A DNA stretch of 64,000 bases from positions 91,920-155,919 of the forward strand of contig NZ_JBLBVM010000050.1 of NCBI RefSeq assembly GCF_047250385.1, written 5' to 3'. The position numbers and the translations under genes are program-made. This stretch comes from Glaciecola sp047250385. Its GTDB lineage: Bacteria > Pseudomonadota > Gammaproteobacteria > Enterobacterales > Alteromonadaceae. Shown here piece by piece: positions 1 to 8,633 of this stretch; within the stretch, counting starts at the first letter, position 1, and each line of letters begins with the position of its first letter. The notes under the pieces are model-generated. The model ran no database searches. It was not told where the DNA came from and saw only the letters and a program-made list of their open reading frames with translations.

Positions 1-225
1 CGATGATGATACGCAATAAAGTAAACTTCATGGTCTGCCTATAAGCAACTATCGCGAGCATGCGATAAGATCTTTGGTTGGAACCAGTATAGGGTATGCA
101 CAATTTTCATTCCACACATAGGCTGTTGTATCGTAAAGACATGTCGTCTATTCTGAATATAGATAAAAATAAAAGTCGACCAACAATTGGAATCGATTTG
201 CTCACAAAATCAAAGGCAATAAAAA

Positions 226-1782
226 ATGGGATTTTTCAACGCAGCACTTCGTTATACCTTGATTGTTTCGATGGGAGGATTCATTTTTGGCTTCGACGCC
301 TCGGTTATTTCTGGTGTCGTCGGCTTTGTGACCAGTGAGTTTAATTTAAGCACTTGGCAACAAGGTTTCGTGGTTAGCTCGCCAACCTTAGGCGCCATAC
401 TTTCATTTCTATTCGTAGGCCCGCTCTGTGATGCTATTGGTCGACGAAAAGTCCTCATTGGCATTGCCGCTTTGTACTGCGTTTCAGCGATTACCTCAGC
501 CTTAGCTAACAGTTTTGAATTGCTCGTAGTCGCCCGCGTTATTGGCGGTTTCGCATTCTGTTCATTACTCGTTGCTCCCATGTACATTGCCGAAATTAGT
601 CGCCCTGAATCTCGAGGGAAAATGGTTTCCATTAACCAGTTAAATATTGTCTTGGGTTTGTCCGTTGCCTACTTTGCCAATTACTTCTTTCTTCAAATAA
701 GTGAAAGCGGTGGTGCTTGGGTGGAATACCTCATGATAGACCAACACACATGGCGCTGGATGCTGGGCATTGAAGCGTTGCCGGCAGTTGTATTTATAAT
801 TTTGCTGTTCAGTATTCCAGAAAGCCCGCGTTGGTTGCTATTAAAAGGCCGTGATGAGGAAGCGAATGAAGTGCTTCAAAAGCTAATGCCAAGTGAAGAA
901 ATTGTAGAACAAGTTGTGCAAATTAAACAGTCGGTTGGCGAAAAGAAAATGTCTCTTTTAGTGAGCTTGCGCATGCTGTTTAGCCCTGTCCTGAAACTAT
1001 CGTTGCTGATTGGTTTAGTTGTGGGTATCGCGCAACAAGTCACCGGCGTGAATGCTATCTACTTTTATGCAGCGACTATATTTGAACAAAGTGGCGTAGG
1101 GACGAACGCGGCCTTTATGCAAGCGATATGGATTGGTTTAATCAATATCATCTTCACACTAATCGCAATGGCATTTATCGACAAACTGGGTCGCAAGCCT
1201 TTACTTGTGATGGGCTTAGCTGGCGTGATTATAAGCATGAGCATTTGCGCTTACGGCTTTAAACAGGCGACCTACGAGTTGACGCCTGCCACTGTTGCGA
1301 AGCTAAGCGTGAATGTTGAACAACAAGATTTACAAGCCATAATCGGCGTGACTTACGACAACGATTTGGATTATAAAGAAGCCTTGATTGAGAACCTGGG
1401 CCAAGAAAGCTATAACGCCAATCAAGCGCAATTAATTCAGGCCGCAGCGAAAATGAATGCGGTGCTTATCATGGTGGGCATACTTGGGTTTGTAGCTTCA
1501 TTTGCCGTGTCCTTAGGGCCAGTGATGTGGGTCTTATTCTCAGAGATATTTCCTAACCAAATACGCGGCGTCGCCATCTCCTTCGTGGGCGCCATCAATA
1601 GTTTGGCGAGTTTTGGTGTGCAACTGGTATTCCCATGGGAACTAGCAAATCTAGGGGCGGCAATGACCTTTTTAGTCTATGGCGGCTTCGCTGTGATTGG
1701 CTTAGTGTTCGTCGTTTTCGTGATGCCAGAAACGAAAGGCAAATCTTTGGAAGAATTAGAGAAGCAGTTGGGCACTAACTAA
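226..1782 (+). CDS. MFS sugar porter family transporter
   Basis: Predicted inner-membrane proton-coupled sugar or polyol importer of the sugar porter branch of the major facilitator superfamily. Visible family motifs are GFDASVISG in the first helix (about residue 24), GRRK after helix 2, PESPRWLL near residue 199 at the end of helix 6, QQVTGVNAIYFYA near residue 270 and PETKGKSLEEL at the C-terminus. The 518 residues exceed the usual 460-480 because of a polar stretch of about 60 residues (roughly 343-405) before helix 10. The ATG follows an AAAGGC-like ribosome site. The next gene, a Gfo/Idh/MocA oxidoreductase, starts 26 bases downstream, so the two likely form a sugar uptake and oxidation operon. 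The sugar cannot be named from sequence. Confidence 0.92.
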   Translation: MGFFNAALRYTLIVSMGGFIFGFDASVISGVVGFVTSEFNLSTWQQGFVVSSPTLGAILSFLFVGPLCDAIGRRKVLIGIAALYCVSAITSALANSFELLVVARVIGGFAFCSLLVAPMYIAEISRPESRGKMVSINQLNIVLGLSVAYFANYFFLQISESGGAWVEYLMIDQHTWRWMLGIEALPAVVFIILLFSIPESPRWLLLKGRDEEANEVLQKLMPSEEIVEQVVQIKQSVGEKKMSLLVSLRMLFSPVLKLSLLIGLVVGIAQQVTGVNAIYFYAATIFEQSGVGTNAAFMQAIWIGLINIIFTLIAMAFIDKLGRKPLLVMGLAGVIISMSICAYGFKQATYELTPATVAKLSVNVEQQDLQAIIGVTYDNDLDYKEALIENLGQESYNANQAQLIQAAAKMNAVLIMVGILGFVASFAVSLGPVMWVLFSEIFPNQIRGVAISFVGAINSLASFGVQLVFPWELANLGAAMTFLVYGGFAVIGLVFVVFVMPETKGKSLEELEKQLGTN

Positions 1783-1808
1783 GCGAAACAACTAGAACGG
1801 AGAGCACC

Positions 1809-2891
1809 GTGGCCGAGCAGAAGAGGATACGTTGGGGAATATTAGGCCCAGGCAGAATTGCACATACCTTTTGCAAAGACAGCAAATTCAGCCAATCTGC
1901 AGAATTAGCTGCCGTAGCGTCGCGCAATCACGACAGCGCTCAAAGCTTCGCGAACTTGTATCACATTCCCCAAGCCTACGGGAGTTATGAACAGCTATAT
2001 CGCGACCCAACAATTGATGCGATCTACATCGCCACACCTCATAACTTCCACTTTGAACAAGCCAAAGCCGCACTACTTGCAGGCAAGCATGTTCTAGTGG
2101 AAAAACCCATCACCGTAAACGCTGAACAGTGTGCAGAACTTATCGCATTAGCACAAAAGCAAAACCGCTTTTTGATGGAAGCCATGTGGACCTACTTTCT
2201 ACCTGCCATAGTACAAGCGAAGCGCTGGGTGACCGAAGGTCGAATAGGTAAGATTGTGCATGTTAAAGCCGATTTTGGTTATCCGACGCCTTATATTCCC
2301 GGCGACAGGATGTATGAGCCAGAACTTGCTGGCGGGTGCTTGCACGACTTGGGGATCTACACGCTTGCCTTAGGTCAGTACTTTATAGAACAGCAGCCGC
2401 TTTCTGCTGAATATCACCAACAGAGACATGATCTAGGAGTGGAGGATGATTTGGTGATTGAAGCTAAGTATGCCGATGCCAGTGCGACGCTTGCTTGCAG
2501 TTTTCGTGAGAAGTTGCCAAATGCTGCTTTTATTATGGGTGAGCGAGGGTGTGTTGTTATTCCCGAATTTTGGCGAGCGGAAGAGTGTTTTTTGTTGGGT
2601 TTTGGTGAGGAGCATGGTAGGTTCAGTGGTGATGTTGGGGAGTTAAGCGGTGATGTTGGGGAGGTCCTTGCCTGCGCAAGGATGACGGGTGATGATGCTG
2701 AGTTAAGTGGTGTTGGGGAGGTGCTTGATGAGTTTATTGATAAGCGAGAGGGTTCGGGCTTTGAGTTTCAGATTGAGGCGGCGAGCCGGTCTATCTTAAA
2801 CGGTGAAATTGAGAATGCTGTGATGCCGCATGCCACTTGCTTGATTCTGCAGAAGCAGATGGATGGTATTTTCGCAAAAATAAACGATTGA
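1809..2891 (+). CDS. Gfo/Idh/MocA family NAD(P)-dependent oxidoreductase with a repeat insertion
   Basis: Cytoplasmic NAD(P)-dependent sugar or cyclitol dehydrogenase. The N-terminal Rossmann fold has GPGRIA (residues 13-18), the family signature VEKP at about residues 96-99, LMEAMWTYF near residue 122 and GGCLHDLGIYTL near residue 175 in the C-terminal sheet domain. The start is GTG, preceded by CGGAGAG; no ATG fits better. Residues about 265-312 are low-complexity (repeats of GDVGE and LSG) and are encoded by a tandem repeat that includes a hairpin element; this is not part of the family and explains the excess over the usual 330 or so residues. The frame is kept, but the insertion lies in the C-terminal domain, so activity is uncertain. 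Likely co-transcribed with the upstream transporter. Confidence 0.88.
   Translation: MAEQKRIRWGILGPGRIAHTFCKDSKFSQSAELAAVASRNHDSAQSFANLYHIPQAYGSYEQLYRDPTIDAIYIATPHNFHFEQAKAALLAGKHVLVEKPITVNAEQCAELIALAQKQNRFLMEAMWTYFLPAIVQAKRWVTEGRIGKIVHVKADFGYPTPYIPGDRMYEPELAGGCLHDLGIYTLALGQYFIEQQPLSAEYHQQRHDLGVEDDLVIEAKYADASATLACSFREKLPNAAFIMGERGCVVIPEFWRAEECFLLGFGEEHGRFSGDVGELSGDVGEVLACARMTGDDAELSGVGEVLDEFIDKREGSGFEFQIEAASRSILNGEIENAVMPHATCLILQKQMDGIFAKIND
2600..2740 (+). repeat. In-gene tandem repeat with hairpin element
   Basis: Within the oxidoreductase gene the unit GGTGATGTTGGGGAG occurs twice and a shortened form recurs near 2712. Between them, 2666-2686 forms a hairpin: stem CCTTGC, loop CTGC, stem GCAAGG, followed by ATGAC. 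Read on the other strand this is GTCAT, stem, GCAG loop, stem, the same layout as the hairpin repeats at 24.2, 25.1 and 62.1 kb. The insertion keeps the reading frame. Confidence 0.75.
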
Positions 2892-2929
2892 ACTAGAATA
2901 AGTAAATAACGACAAGGAAACTAAGGAAC

Positions 2930-5002
2930 ATGGCGATGGGACAGACCAGTGAAAGGGATGATTACGATATTTTTATTAGCCATGCCGGGCCTGACAAAGA
3001 ACAAGCCATAGCGATTTGTGAATCATTGGAGTCGCATGGATTAAGGTGCTGGATAGCCCCAAGAGATGTTTATTCCGGCAACAGTTACTTAGAAGAAATA
3101 TTGGATGGAGTCAGCAAATCAAAAAGCCTGCTGTTATTGTTATCAAGTAATACCGAAAATGCCGAATATGTTATCAATGAAGTAGAACGGGCCAAATCGT
3201 ATCGGCGTAAAATTTTTACTATTCGTCTCGAAGATGTCGAAATCCCTCGAAGCCTCGAGTTAATATTAAGTGCACAACAATGGATTGATTATTGGTCCTT
3301 AGATTATAAAGAACGGCTGCAGCAGATTATTCACTATTCAAAACATACGGGCCAGCCACCAAAGGGTATAACGAAAACAAGCTTATTCACAAAATTATCC
3401 CGCTGGATAACTAAGAATCTGTTGGTGCTTTCGATTTTAGCAATATTGATTTTTTTCTTGGCTTTATTTTTCTCAAACCGCTCTACCCACCCTGAAATGC
3501 CAAAAGCCTATGAAAGTATTCAAGAAATAAATCAGGAGGATTTTCGAATAACAACCAAGTATGGGAAGCACTCACTTCCGAGCTCATTTAAATTAACCCC
3601 TGTCGGCAGCGGCATTTTGAGCAATAGAGAAATGCCATACGAGCAGTTTTACTTTAATTTGGAATTTGATAATGAAACAAAATTGCGAAAACTAGCCACT
3701 TTGATGGATGCGAGTTTCAACATTCCCGATAACTCAGTATTACCCAAATCGGTGTTAGTTGTTCTTGAAGACCTAGAGGGCAATAAGAGCGAAGCGATGC
3801 AGTTTTCTTTATTGGGTTTAGCTGAAGAAGCGATTACAGACAACAATAACAAAACGCAGGCAATTATTAGCGATTTAAAAAAAATTAATAACCTTCAGTG
3901 CTACCCATTCAAATCAATGGATAAAGGCTTTAGTGTTTGTTCGCCAAAAGGGAATATTGGCACGCTCAAATGGCCAGCGGTTAAACAAGCAGTAAAACGT
4001 ATTTCTTATGGTGAACATCAAGATAAACTAATTAATTACATTGATATTCCAAGTATGAAAACGAGTGGTGATATAGTTTTTAATATCGATAATTACGAAC
4101 AATTTCGTTTTCTAGCGCCAATGACACGAGAAACGCTTTACTATCAATACGAATTTGTTGATGGAACAAAAAGTAATATAGGCAATATACATTTAAGCTC
4201 CTCTCACCTTGATTTAGCTTTCTCTGCAAATGCAAATAATAGCTCTGCTACATCTGTTTTCTTCAAACCAGATCTCAATCATTTCGGTGTGAGTTTAGTT
4301 GTGTTTTCTGATCCATCCATAAAGCAAGTCTTGATGCAAATAGATCGAGGAGTATTAACTGAGTTAGAATCAGAGCATGGTTGGTTTTATGCTTCGAACA
4401 TTTCAAACGAACAGCTATCCGATAACAACTACAATATTGAACTGCGTTTTGTTGATGAGCACAATCGCCAGAAAAGCTTTACTTACCGCCTTCCTCTCCT
4501 TGATCTGAAGTCTCAACAAACCTTATTAGGCTTAAAACAAGATCCTAAACGTGTTATTGGCTGCACCAGTCGATCATGTAATTTCTTGTGGTTAAATTCT
4601 AAGCAAGAAGTAATTGATCAAATAGATGATATTTTCATTGGTCTTGCAGCGGATGATATGCAATCTATTAGTACAGGTAACCTCGCAAAGCTATCTTCAC
4701 AAGCAGAGGCAAAACGAGAAGATCTGAAAAGCGCAGAAGAAAAACGGATTGCTAGTTCGACTGAATCGAATTCGTCAATGAGTTGGGGCACGCCAGTGAA
4801 TTCCTCATCTGCGCCAAGCTTAATAGAACGTTTGAGCGAGCCGCTTGTGATGGAAGTAAAAGAAACTTGGAAGCAACGAGAGAATGTTCGAAACCCTGTA
4901 ATACTCAGTTACAGCTTTGCAATTAGCCCAATATTTCTAAAACTAAAATATTCAGATGGAACATTCTCTGAGGTTATCGTTTACCGGCCTGAGTTGGAAT
5001 GA
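2930..5002 (+). CDS. Membrane-anchored TIR-domain protein
   Basis: Residues 10-136 form a TIR domain: YDIFISHA at strand A, the BB-loop region RCWIAPRDVYSG, and INEVERA where E84 sits at the place of the catalytic glutamate of NAD-cleaving TIR domains. A single strong transmembrane helix follows at about residues 163-182 (LLVLSILAILIFFLALFF). The remaining 500 residues have no family I can name and would be periplasmic by the positive-inside rule. Such TIR proteins may act as NADases in defence or as signalling scaffolds; which applies here is inference. The gene is more AT-rich than its neighbours, which suggests transfer. It starts 38 bases after the oxidoreductase stop, behind AAGGA, so it could be read through from that operon. 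ATG 2936 is a possible alternative start. Confidence 0.85.
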   Translation: MAMGQTSERDDYDIFISHAGPDKEQAIAICESLESHGLRCWIAPRDVYSGNSYLEEILDGVSKSKSLLLLLSSNTENAEYVINEVERAKSYRRKIFTIRLEDVEIPRSLELILSAQQWIDYWSLDYKERLQQIIHYSKHTGQPPKGITKTSLFTKLSRWITKNLLVLSILAILIFFLALFFSNRSTHPEMPKAYESIQEINQEDFRITTKYGKHSLPSSFKLTPVGSGILSNREMPYEQFYFNLEFDNETKLRKLATLMDASFNIPDNSVLPKSVLVVLEDLEGNKSEAMQFSLLGLAEEAITDNNNKTQAIISDLKKINNLQCYPFKSMDKGFSVCSPKGNIGTLKWPAVKQAVKRISYGEHQDKLINYIDIPSMKTSGDIVFNIDNYEQFRFLAPMTRETLYYQYEFVDGTKSNIGNIHLSSSHLDLAFSANANNSSATSVFFKPDLNHFGVSLVVFSDPSIKQVLMQIDRGVLTELESEHGWFYASNISNEQLSDNNYNIELRFVDEHNRQKSFTYRLPLLDLKSQQTLLGLKQDPKRVIGCTSRSCNFLWLNSKQEVIDQIDDIFIGLAADDMQSISTGNLAKLSSQAEAKREDLKSAEEKRIASSTESNSSMSWGTPVNSSSAPSLIERLSEPLVMEVKETWKQRENVRNPVILSYSFAISPIFLKLKYSDGTFSEVIVYRPELE

Positions 5003-5142
5003 TTCATTGGTGTAGGGATCGTGAGTGTTTGGAACGAGAGCTTGGTCTTCACATAACAAAGCGACACGAATATGATGGCCTTATATTGAACGAGATCTTT
5101 CGCGATATCGATGGCATGCCTATGCGACGAGGGGAGCGTTAA
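4999..5142 (+). CDS. Possible 47-residue ORF overlapping the TIR gene stop
   Basis: An ATG overlaps the TIR stop codon (ATGA, 4999-5002) and opens a 47-codon frame ending in TAA at 5142. The product is hydrophilic and charged, with no signal peptide or membrane segment, and resembles no family I know. Start-stop overlap is typical of translational coupling, but a frame this short can arise by chance. No independent ribosome site is visible. Confidence 0.3.
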   Translation: MIHWCRDRECLERELGLHITKRHEYDGLILNEIFRDIDGMPMRRGER

Positions 5143-5230
5143 GCGCCAAGTGGGTGCTAGTTTTCCCATTCCCCTTCGATTGCCTTTAGCAATGTACTCA
5201 ATTTAGTCAATTAATGAAGACTGACAATCA

Positions 5231-7783
5231 TTAACCGCCTTCGCGCAGTAATTTCGCAGGCACAATGCCAAGCTTCTTAAACAAATATAAAGCGCCAAAT
5301 CCAAACACTAAAATTGAAGCGCCGATGGCTAAGCCTGCACCAAGCCAGTAAACGTCAAACGCATATATTTTTAATCGCAATTGCAAGACAAGCGCCGCAA
5401 TTAGCAAACCTAAAGCAATTGAGAATACGCTTACCACCGCGGCTAACAGAGCGTATTCAATAGCAATCGCTTTGCGTATATACGATATTCTTGCACCAAT
5501 ACAAAATAAAATAATGGCATGATAACTTTGCTTATTTCGACCCGCTGCCATCACACTGGCAAGTACCATTAAACTAACGACTAAGCTTATGACTGAAATC
5601 ATGCTTAAACCGCTTGTCCCTTTATTTAATAACTCCCCAGCTGAGTCGAGTAAATCCTTTGTACGTACAGTAATGATGTTGGGGTAATTTCGCGCAAGTT
5701 CACTTTGTAACGCTAAAGCCTCTTGGTCATCCATGTACACTGTACCAACATATGAGTTTATAAATTCATCGAGTGCACCATCCGACATGATAGCTTCAAA
5801 CCAAAAGCGTGTTTGTATACCTTGTTGACTATAAATTCCTGTGAGTACTCCCGTGCGTTCTGCACCTACAAGCGAAAAGCCCAGTGTATCGCCAACATTT
5901 AATTGCATTTGTTTTGCTTCACGATCTTCCATAATAAACGCGAAGTCTATATCGGTATTAGTATTGCTTTGTGTTGCTGAACCGGCGTTGAACGAATCGT
6001 CCCAAATCCCTCCCTCTACAATTTTGATACCATCAATGTTGTTCGATAGATAACTTAATTTATGCTCATCACGTGCCATGTCTTGCCAATCTATTCCTTG
6101 TTCAGCAAGCTCACGAATTGGCGTTCCATTAATCGCAAATACTCTAGCGCGTACCATCGGTGACAAAGTCAACTTGTCGACCGATTCGAATTTTTGTGTG
6201 CTTGTTTCAATGGCGTCTTTTTGATTGGCCAACACATCGTAGAGGACAAGCGCTGGTGCTTGCTCAGGAATCGTGTTTTGAACCAGTCGCAGTAAACTGA
6301 CAACAATGACGGTACAAGCTACCAATAAGGTAAGCGCGGTGCCTAAAGACATTAAAGTAACTCTTAATGGCGTGCCAGGCCTATGCATATTCGCTAGCGC
6401 TAAACGAATGGCTGCATGATGAGCAAGCGATGGGCGCTGCTCCATTGTTTTAGAAAAGTACCTTATTAAATGCACCACACCTTCAAAAAAGAGTAGGCAA
6501 ATGACCACTGTGGCGACAAAGGCCAAACCAAAGAGAACATCGGGTATGGCCAGAAGGACAACTGACGTTAGAAGCACGACAAAGAGGTAGCTCGCCATTC
6601 GCCAGTTTTTAGTCATAGTGTCACCATGGATACTATTGGCTCTAAACAAGTGCGCAACATCCACCTGCAAGGCACGACCTAAAGCGGGAAGAGCAAACGT
6701 AAACGCAGTGACAATACCAAAGCACCACGCGGCAATAGCTGCCAGTAGTACATCATTCGTTAACAGTGCCACAGGTAGGTCTTGGGCCAATATCTGACTA
6801 CCTAACCAAGCCATAGTGCTACCGAGTAAAACGCCAATCAAACCAGAAAGCGAGGCCAAAATAGCCACTTGAATGACGAACACCTGACCAATACGTGAGT
6901 CTCTTAGACCACATGCTTTTAACGTCGCGATTGTTTCGCGCTTACTTTGTAGGTAAACCGAGATACTATTAAATACGCCTAAGCCACCAATAAATAGTGT
7001 ACTAAAAGCAATAATTAATAAGCCCGACGCAATTTGAGATAAACGCTCAGAAATACGAGCGCTTCTATCTTCGAAGGTTTGAATTTCCCATTCGGTATTT
7101 GGGAATTGCTTAATAAAATTTTCTTCCCAAGTGCTAGCGTCTAGCTCTGTGCGGATCCTATATTCGTGCTCGACACGACTACCGGGACGCATTAAGCCTG
7201 ATGCATTCATGGCTTGTTCTGAAATTAAAACAGGTGCACCTCGCCAGTTTGCATTGAGTCTTCTGTCGGGTTGTTCTAGTACCAATGCTCTGATCACTAG
7301 CGTCAAATCGCCTACATAAATCTTGTCACCTACGCTTAATGATGAGCGCTCTGCTAAAATAGGATCAATCGCGACTCCCCAATATTCGCCATCATTCGCC
7401 AGCGCATCACTTAAATCTTGTTCGGGTGAAAGAGCAAGTTTGCCATAAAGTGGATATGCACTATCGGTGCTGAGTAACTCAACAAGGGCAAAGTCGTCAC
7501 TCTCGGTACTTATCATGGTATCTAGTTCGCGGGTAAGCGAAATGTCGCTTGTTTCTTGTATCCACGCAATAACGTCTTCATCAATCGGTTGATTAGATTC
7601 GATTTCTATATCGCCGCCCATTAACGCACGAGTATCCGACAATAGTACTCTATCTAACATGGTATAGAGGCTAGCTGAGGCCATGACCAAGCACACACCA
7701 AACACTAAGCACGCACAAAACAGCCATAATTTTTTGAGGCTTTGGACTAAATCAGCCCAAGCAAACTTAAACGAGAAGGTCAC
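5231..7783 (-). CDS. ABC transporter permease, YbbP/FtsX type
   Basis: Inner-membrane permease of a YbbAP-like ABC system. The 850 residues contain a first helix (about 18-40), a large periplasmic domain (40-250), an FtsX core with three helices (about 255-370), a central pair of helices, a second periplasmic domain and a C-terminal FtsX core with three helices ending in KKLGIVPAKLLREGG. This duplicated FtsX layout is that of E. coli YbbP, linked to export of hydrophobic molecules or lipoprotein-type cargo; the substrate is not known. The start is GTG behind AGAGGAAAATC and overlaps the end of the upstream ATPase gene by 17 bases, so the two are translationally coupled. Confidence 0.9.
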   Translation of the reverse strand: MTFSFKFAWADLVQSLKKLWLFCACLVFGVCLVMASASLYTMLDRVLLSDTRALMGGDIEIESNQPIDEDVIAWIQETSDISLTRELDTMISTESDDFALVELLSTDSAYPLYGKLALSPEQDLSDALANDGEYWGVAIDPILAERSSLSVGDKIYVGDLTLVIRALVLEQPDRRLNANWRGAPVLISEQAMNASGLMRPGSRVEHEYRIRTELDASTWEENFIKQFPNTEWEIQTFEDRSARISERLSQIASGLLIIAFSTLFIGGLGVFNSISVYLQSKRETIATLKACGLRDSRIGQVFVIQVAILASLSGLIGVLLGSTMAWLGSQILAQDLPVALLTNDVLLAAIAAWCFGIVTAFTFALPALGRALQVDVAHLFRANSIHGDTMTKNWRMASYLFVVLLTSVVLLAIPDVLFGLAFVATVVICLLFFEGVVHLIRYFSKTMEQRPSLAHHAAIRLALANMHRPGTPLRVTLMSLGTALTLLVACTVIVVSLLRLVQNTIPEQAPALVLYDVLANQKDAIETSTQKFESVDKLTLSPMVRARVFAINGTPIRELAEQGIDWQDMARDEHKLSYLSNNIDGIKIVEGGIWDDSFNAGSATQSNTNTDIDFAFIMEDREAKQMQLNVGDTLGFSLVGAERTGVLTGIYSQQGIQTRFWFEAIMSDGALDEFINSYVGTVYMDDQEALALQSELARNYPNIITVRTKDLLDSAGELLNKGTSGLSMISVISLVVSLMVLASVMAAGRNKQSYHAIILFCIGARISYIRKAIAIEYALLAAVVSVFSIALGLLIAALVLQLRLKIYAFDVYWLGAGLAIGASILVFGFGALYLFKKLGIVPAKLLREGG

Positions 7784-8450
7784 GATTTTCCTCTACTATC
7801 AGCTTACCTTTCTCCAAGCAAAACAGTTTTTTACAGCGTTTAGCTAAGCGCATATCGTGAGTAACAATGACTAAAGTTGCCTGAGATTGCGCATGTAGGT
7901 CAAATAGTAAATCGGCGACCATTTTGCCTGTGTTTTCATCTAAATTGCCGGTAGGCTCATCGGCCAGTATCAGCCTTGGTTGATGCACGAGGGCTCGTGC
8001 GATAGCAACGCGCTGCTGTTCGCCGCCCGAAAGTTGTTGTGGATAATGATTGACTCTATGTCCTAGTCCAACACTCTCTAGCATTTTTTTTGCGCGAGGT
8101 AGGGCATCGACGTGGCCGGCAATATCAAGGGGTAAAGCTGCGTTTGCCAATGCACTTAAACTATCAATTAAATGAAATGATTGGAATACGATACCCATGT
8201 TATCGCGACGAAAGTCGGCGAGTTCGTCGGTCGAAAGAGTCGAAAGTTTTTGCTTGTCGAGTTCGATATAACCCGAGCTTGGCTGCTCTAGCGCAGCAAG
8301 TAGCTGTAACAGCGTCGTTTTACCTGAACCTGATGGTCCTACAATAGCGACAGTATCACCGCCGTGCATAGTAAAGTTGAGGTTATCGAGTACACGAAGT
8401 GGTTTATCTTCCTGTCCATACTCCATACTAAGGTCAGAAACGTGAATCAA
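7767..8450 (-). CDS. ABC transporter ATP-binding protein, YbbA/LolD type
   Basis: Cytoplasmic ATPase partner of the overlapping permease. It shows Walker A GPSGSGKT (about residue 39), Q-loop VFQSFHLIDSLSA, signature LSGGEQQRVAIARAL, Walker B LILADEP, D-loop GNLD and switch histidine VTHD. The 227 residues match the LolD/YbbA/MacB group. The start codon is TTG with GGAGAACAGA just upstream. A YbbA-YbbP pair next to tesA is usual in enterobacteria; no tesA is seen here. Confidence 0.92.
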   Translation of the reverse strand: MIHVSDLSMEYGQEDKPLRVLDNLNFTMHGGDTVAIVGPSGSGKTTLLQLLAALEQPSSGYIELDKQKLSTLSTDELADFRRDNMGIVFQSFHLIDSLSALANAALPLDIAGHVDALPRAKKMLESVGLGHRVNHYPQQLSGGEQQRVAIARALVHQPRLILADEPTGNLDENTGKMVADLLFDLHAQSQATLVIVTHDMRLAKRCKKLFCLEKGKLIVEENRDLLV

Positions 8451-8510
8451 TCTGTTCTCCTACTTATGTTTTTTACACTTTATTACATATCACATACGCA
8501 CGCAGAGCAA

Positions 8511-8560
8511 ACTCAGACCATAGGCACTTTTTAATGGAAGCCATGTGGACCTATTTTTCT
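8511..8560 (+). pseudogene. Relic fragment of a Gfo/Idh/MocA oxidoreductase gene
   Basis: Bases 8525-8560 translate as HFLMEAMWTYF, the same as RFLMEAMWTYF in the oxidoreductase at 1809-2891. From 8527 about 28 of 30 bases match 2168-2197. Upstream in-frame codons (8511-8524) also resemble the family sequence loosely. Nothing on either side continues the gene, so this is a short remnant of a duplicate. Confidence 0.55.
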
Positions 8561-8633
8561 TTATCAGAATACTGACGCACGTACGATCTGCGCCATTACA
8601 CGAAAACCAACATAACAAAGTTAGGACCGAAGC

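Noticed and set aside
96..338. An 80-codon frame at the left edge
   Set aside because: It overlaps the transporter gene start in another frame and has no recognisable domain; bases 1-225 show no gene.
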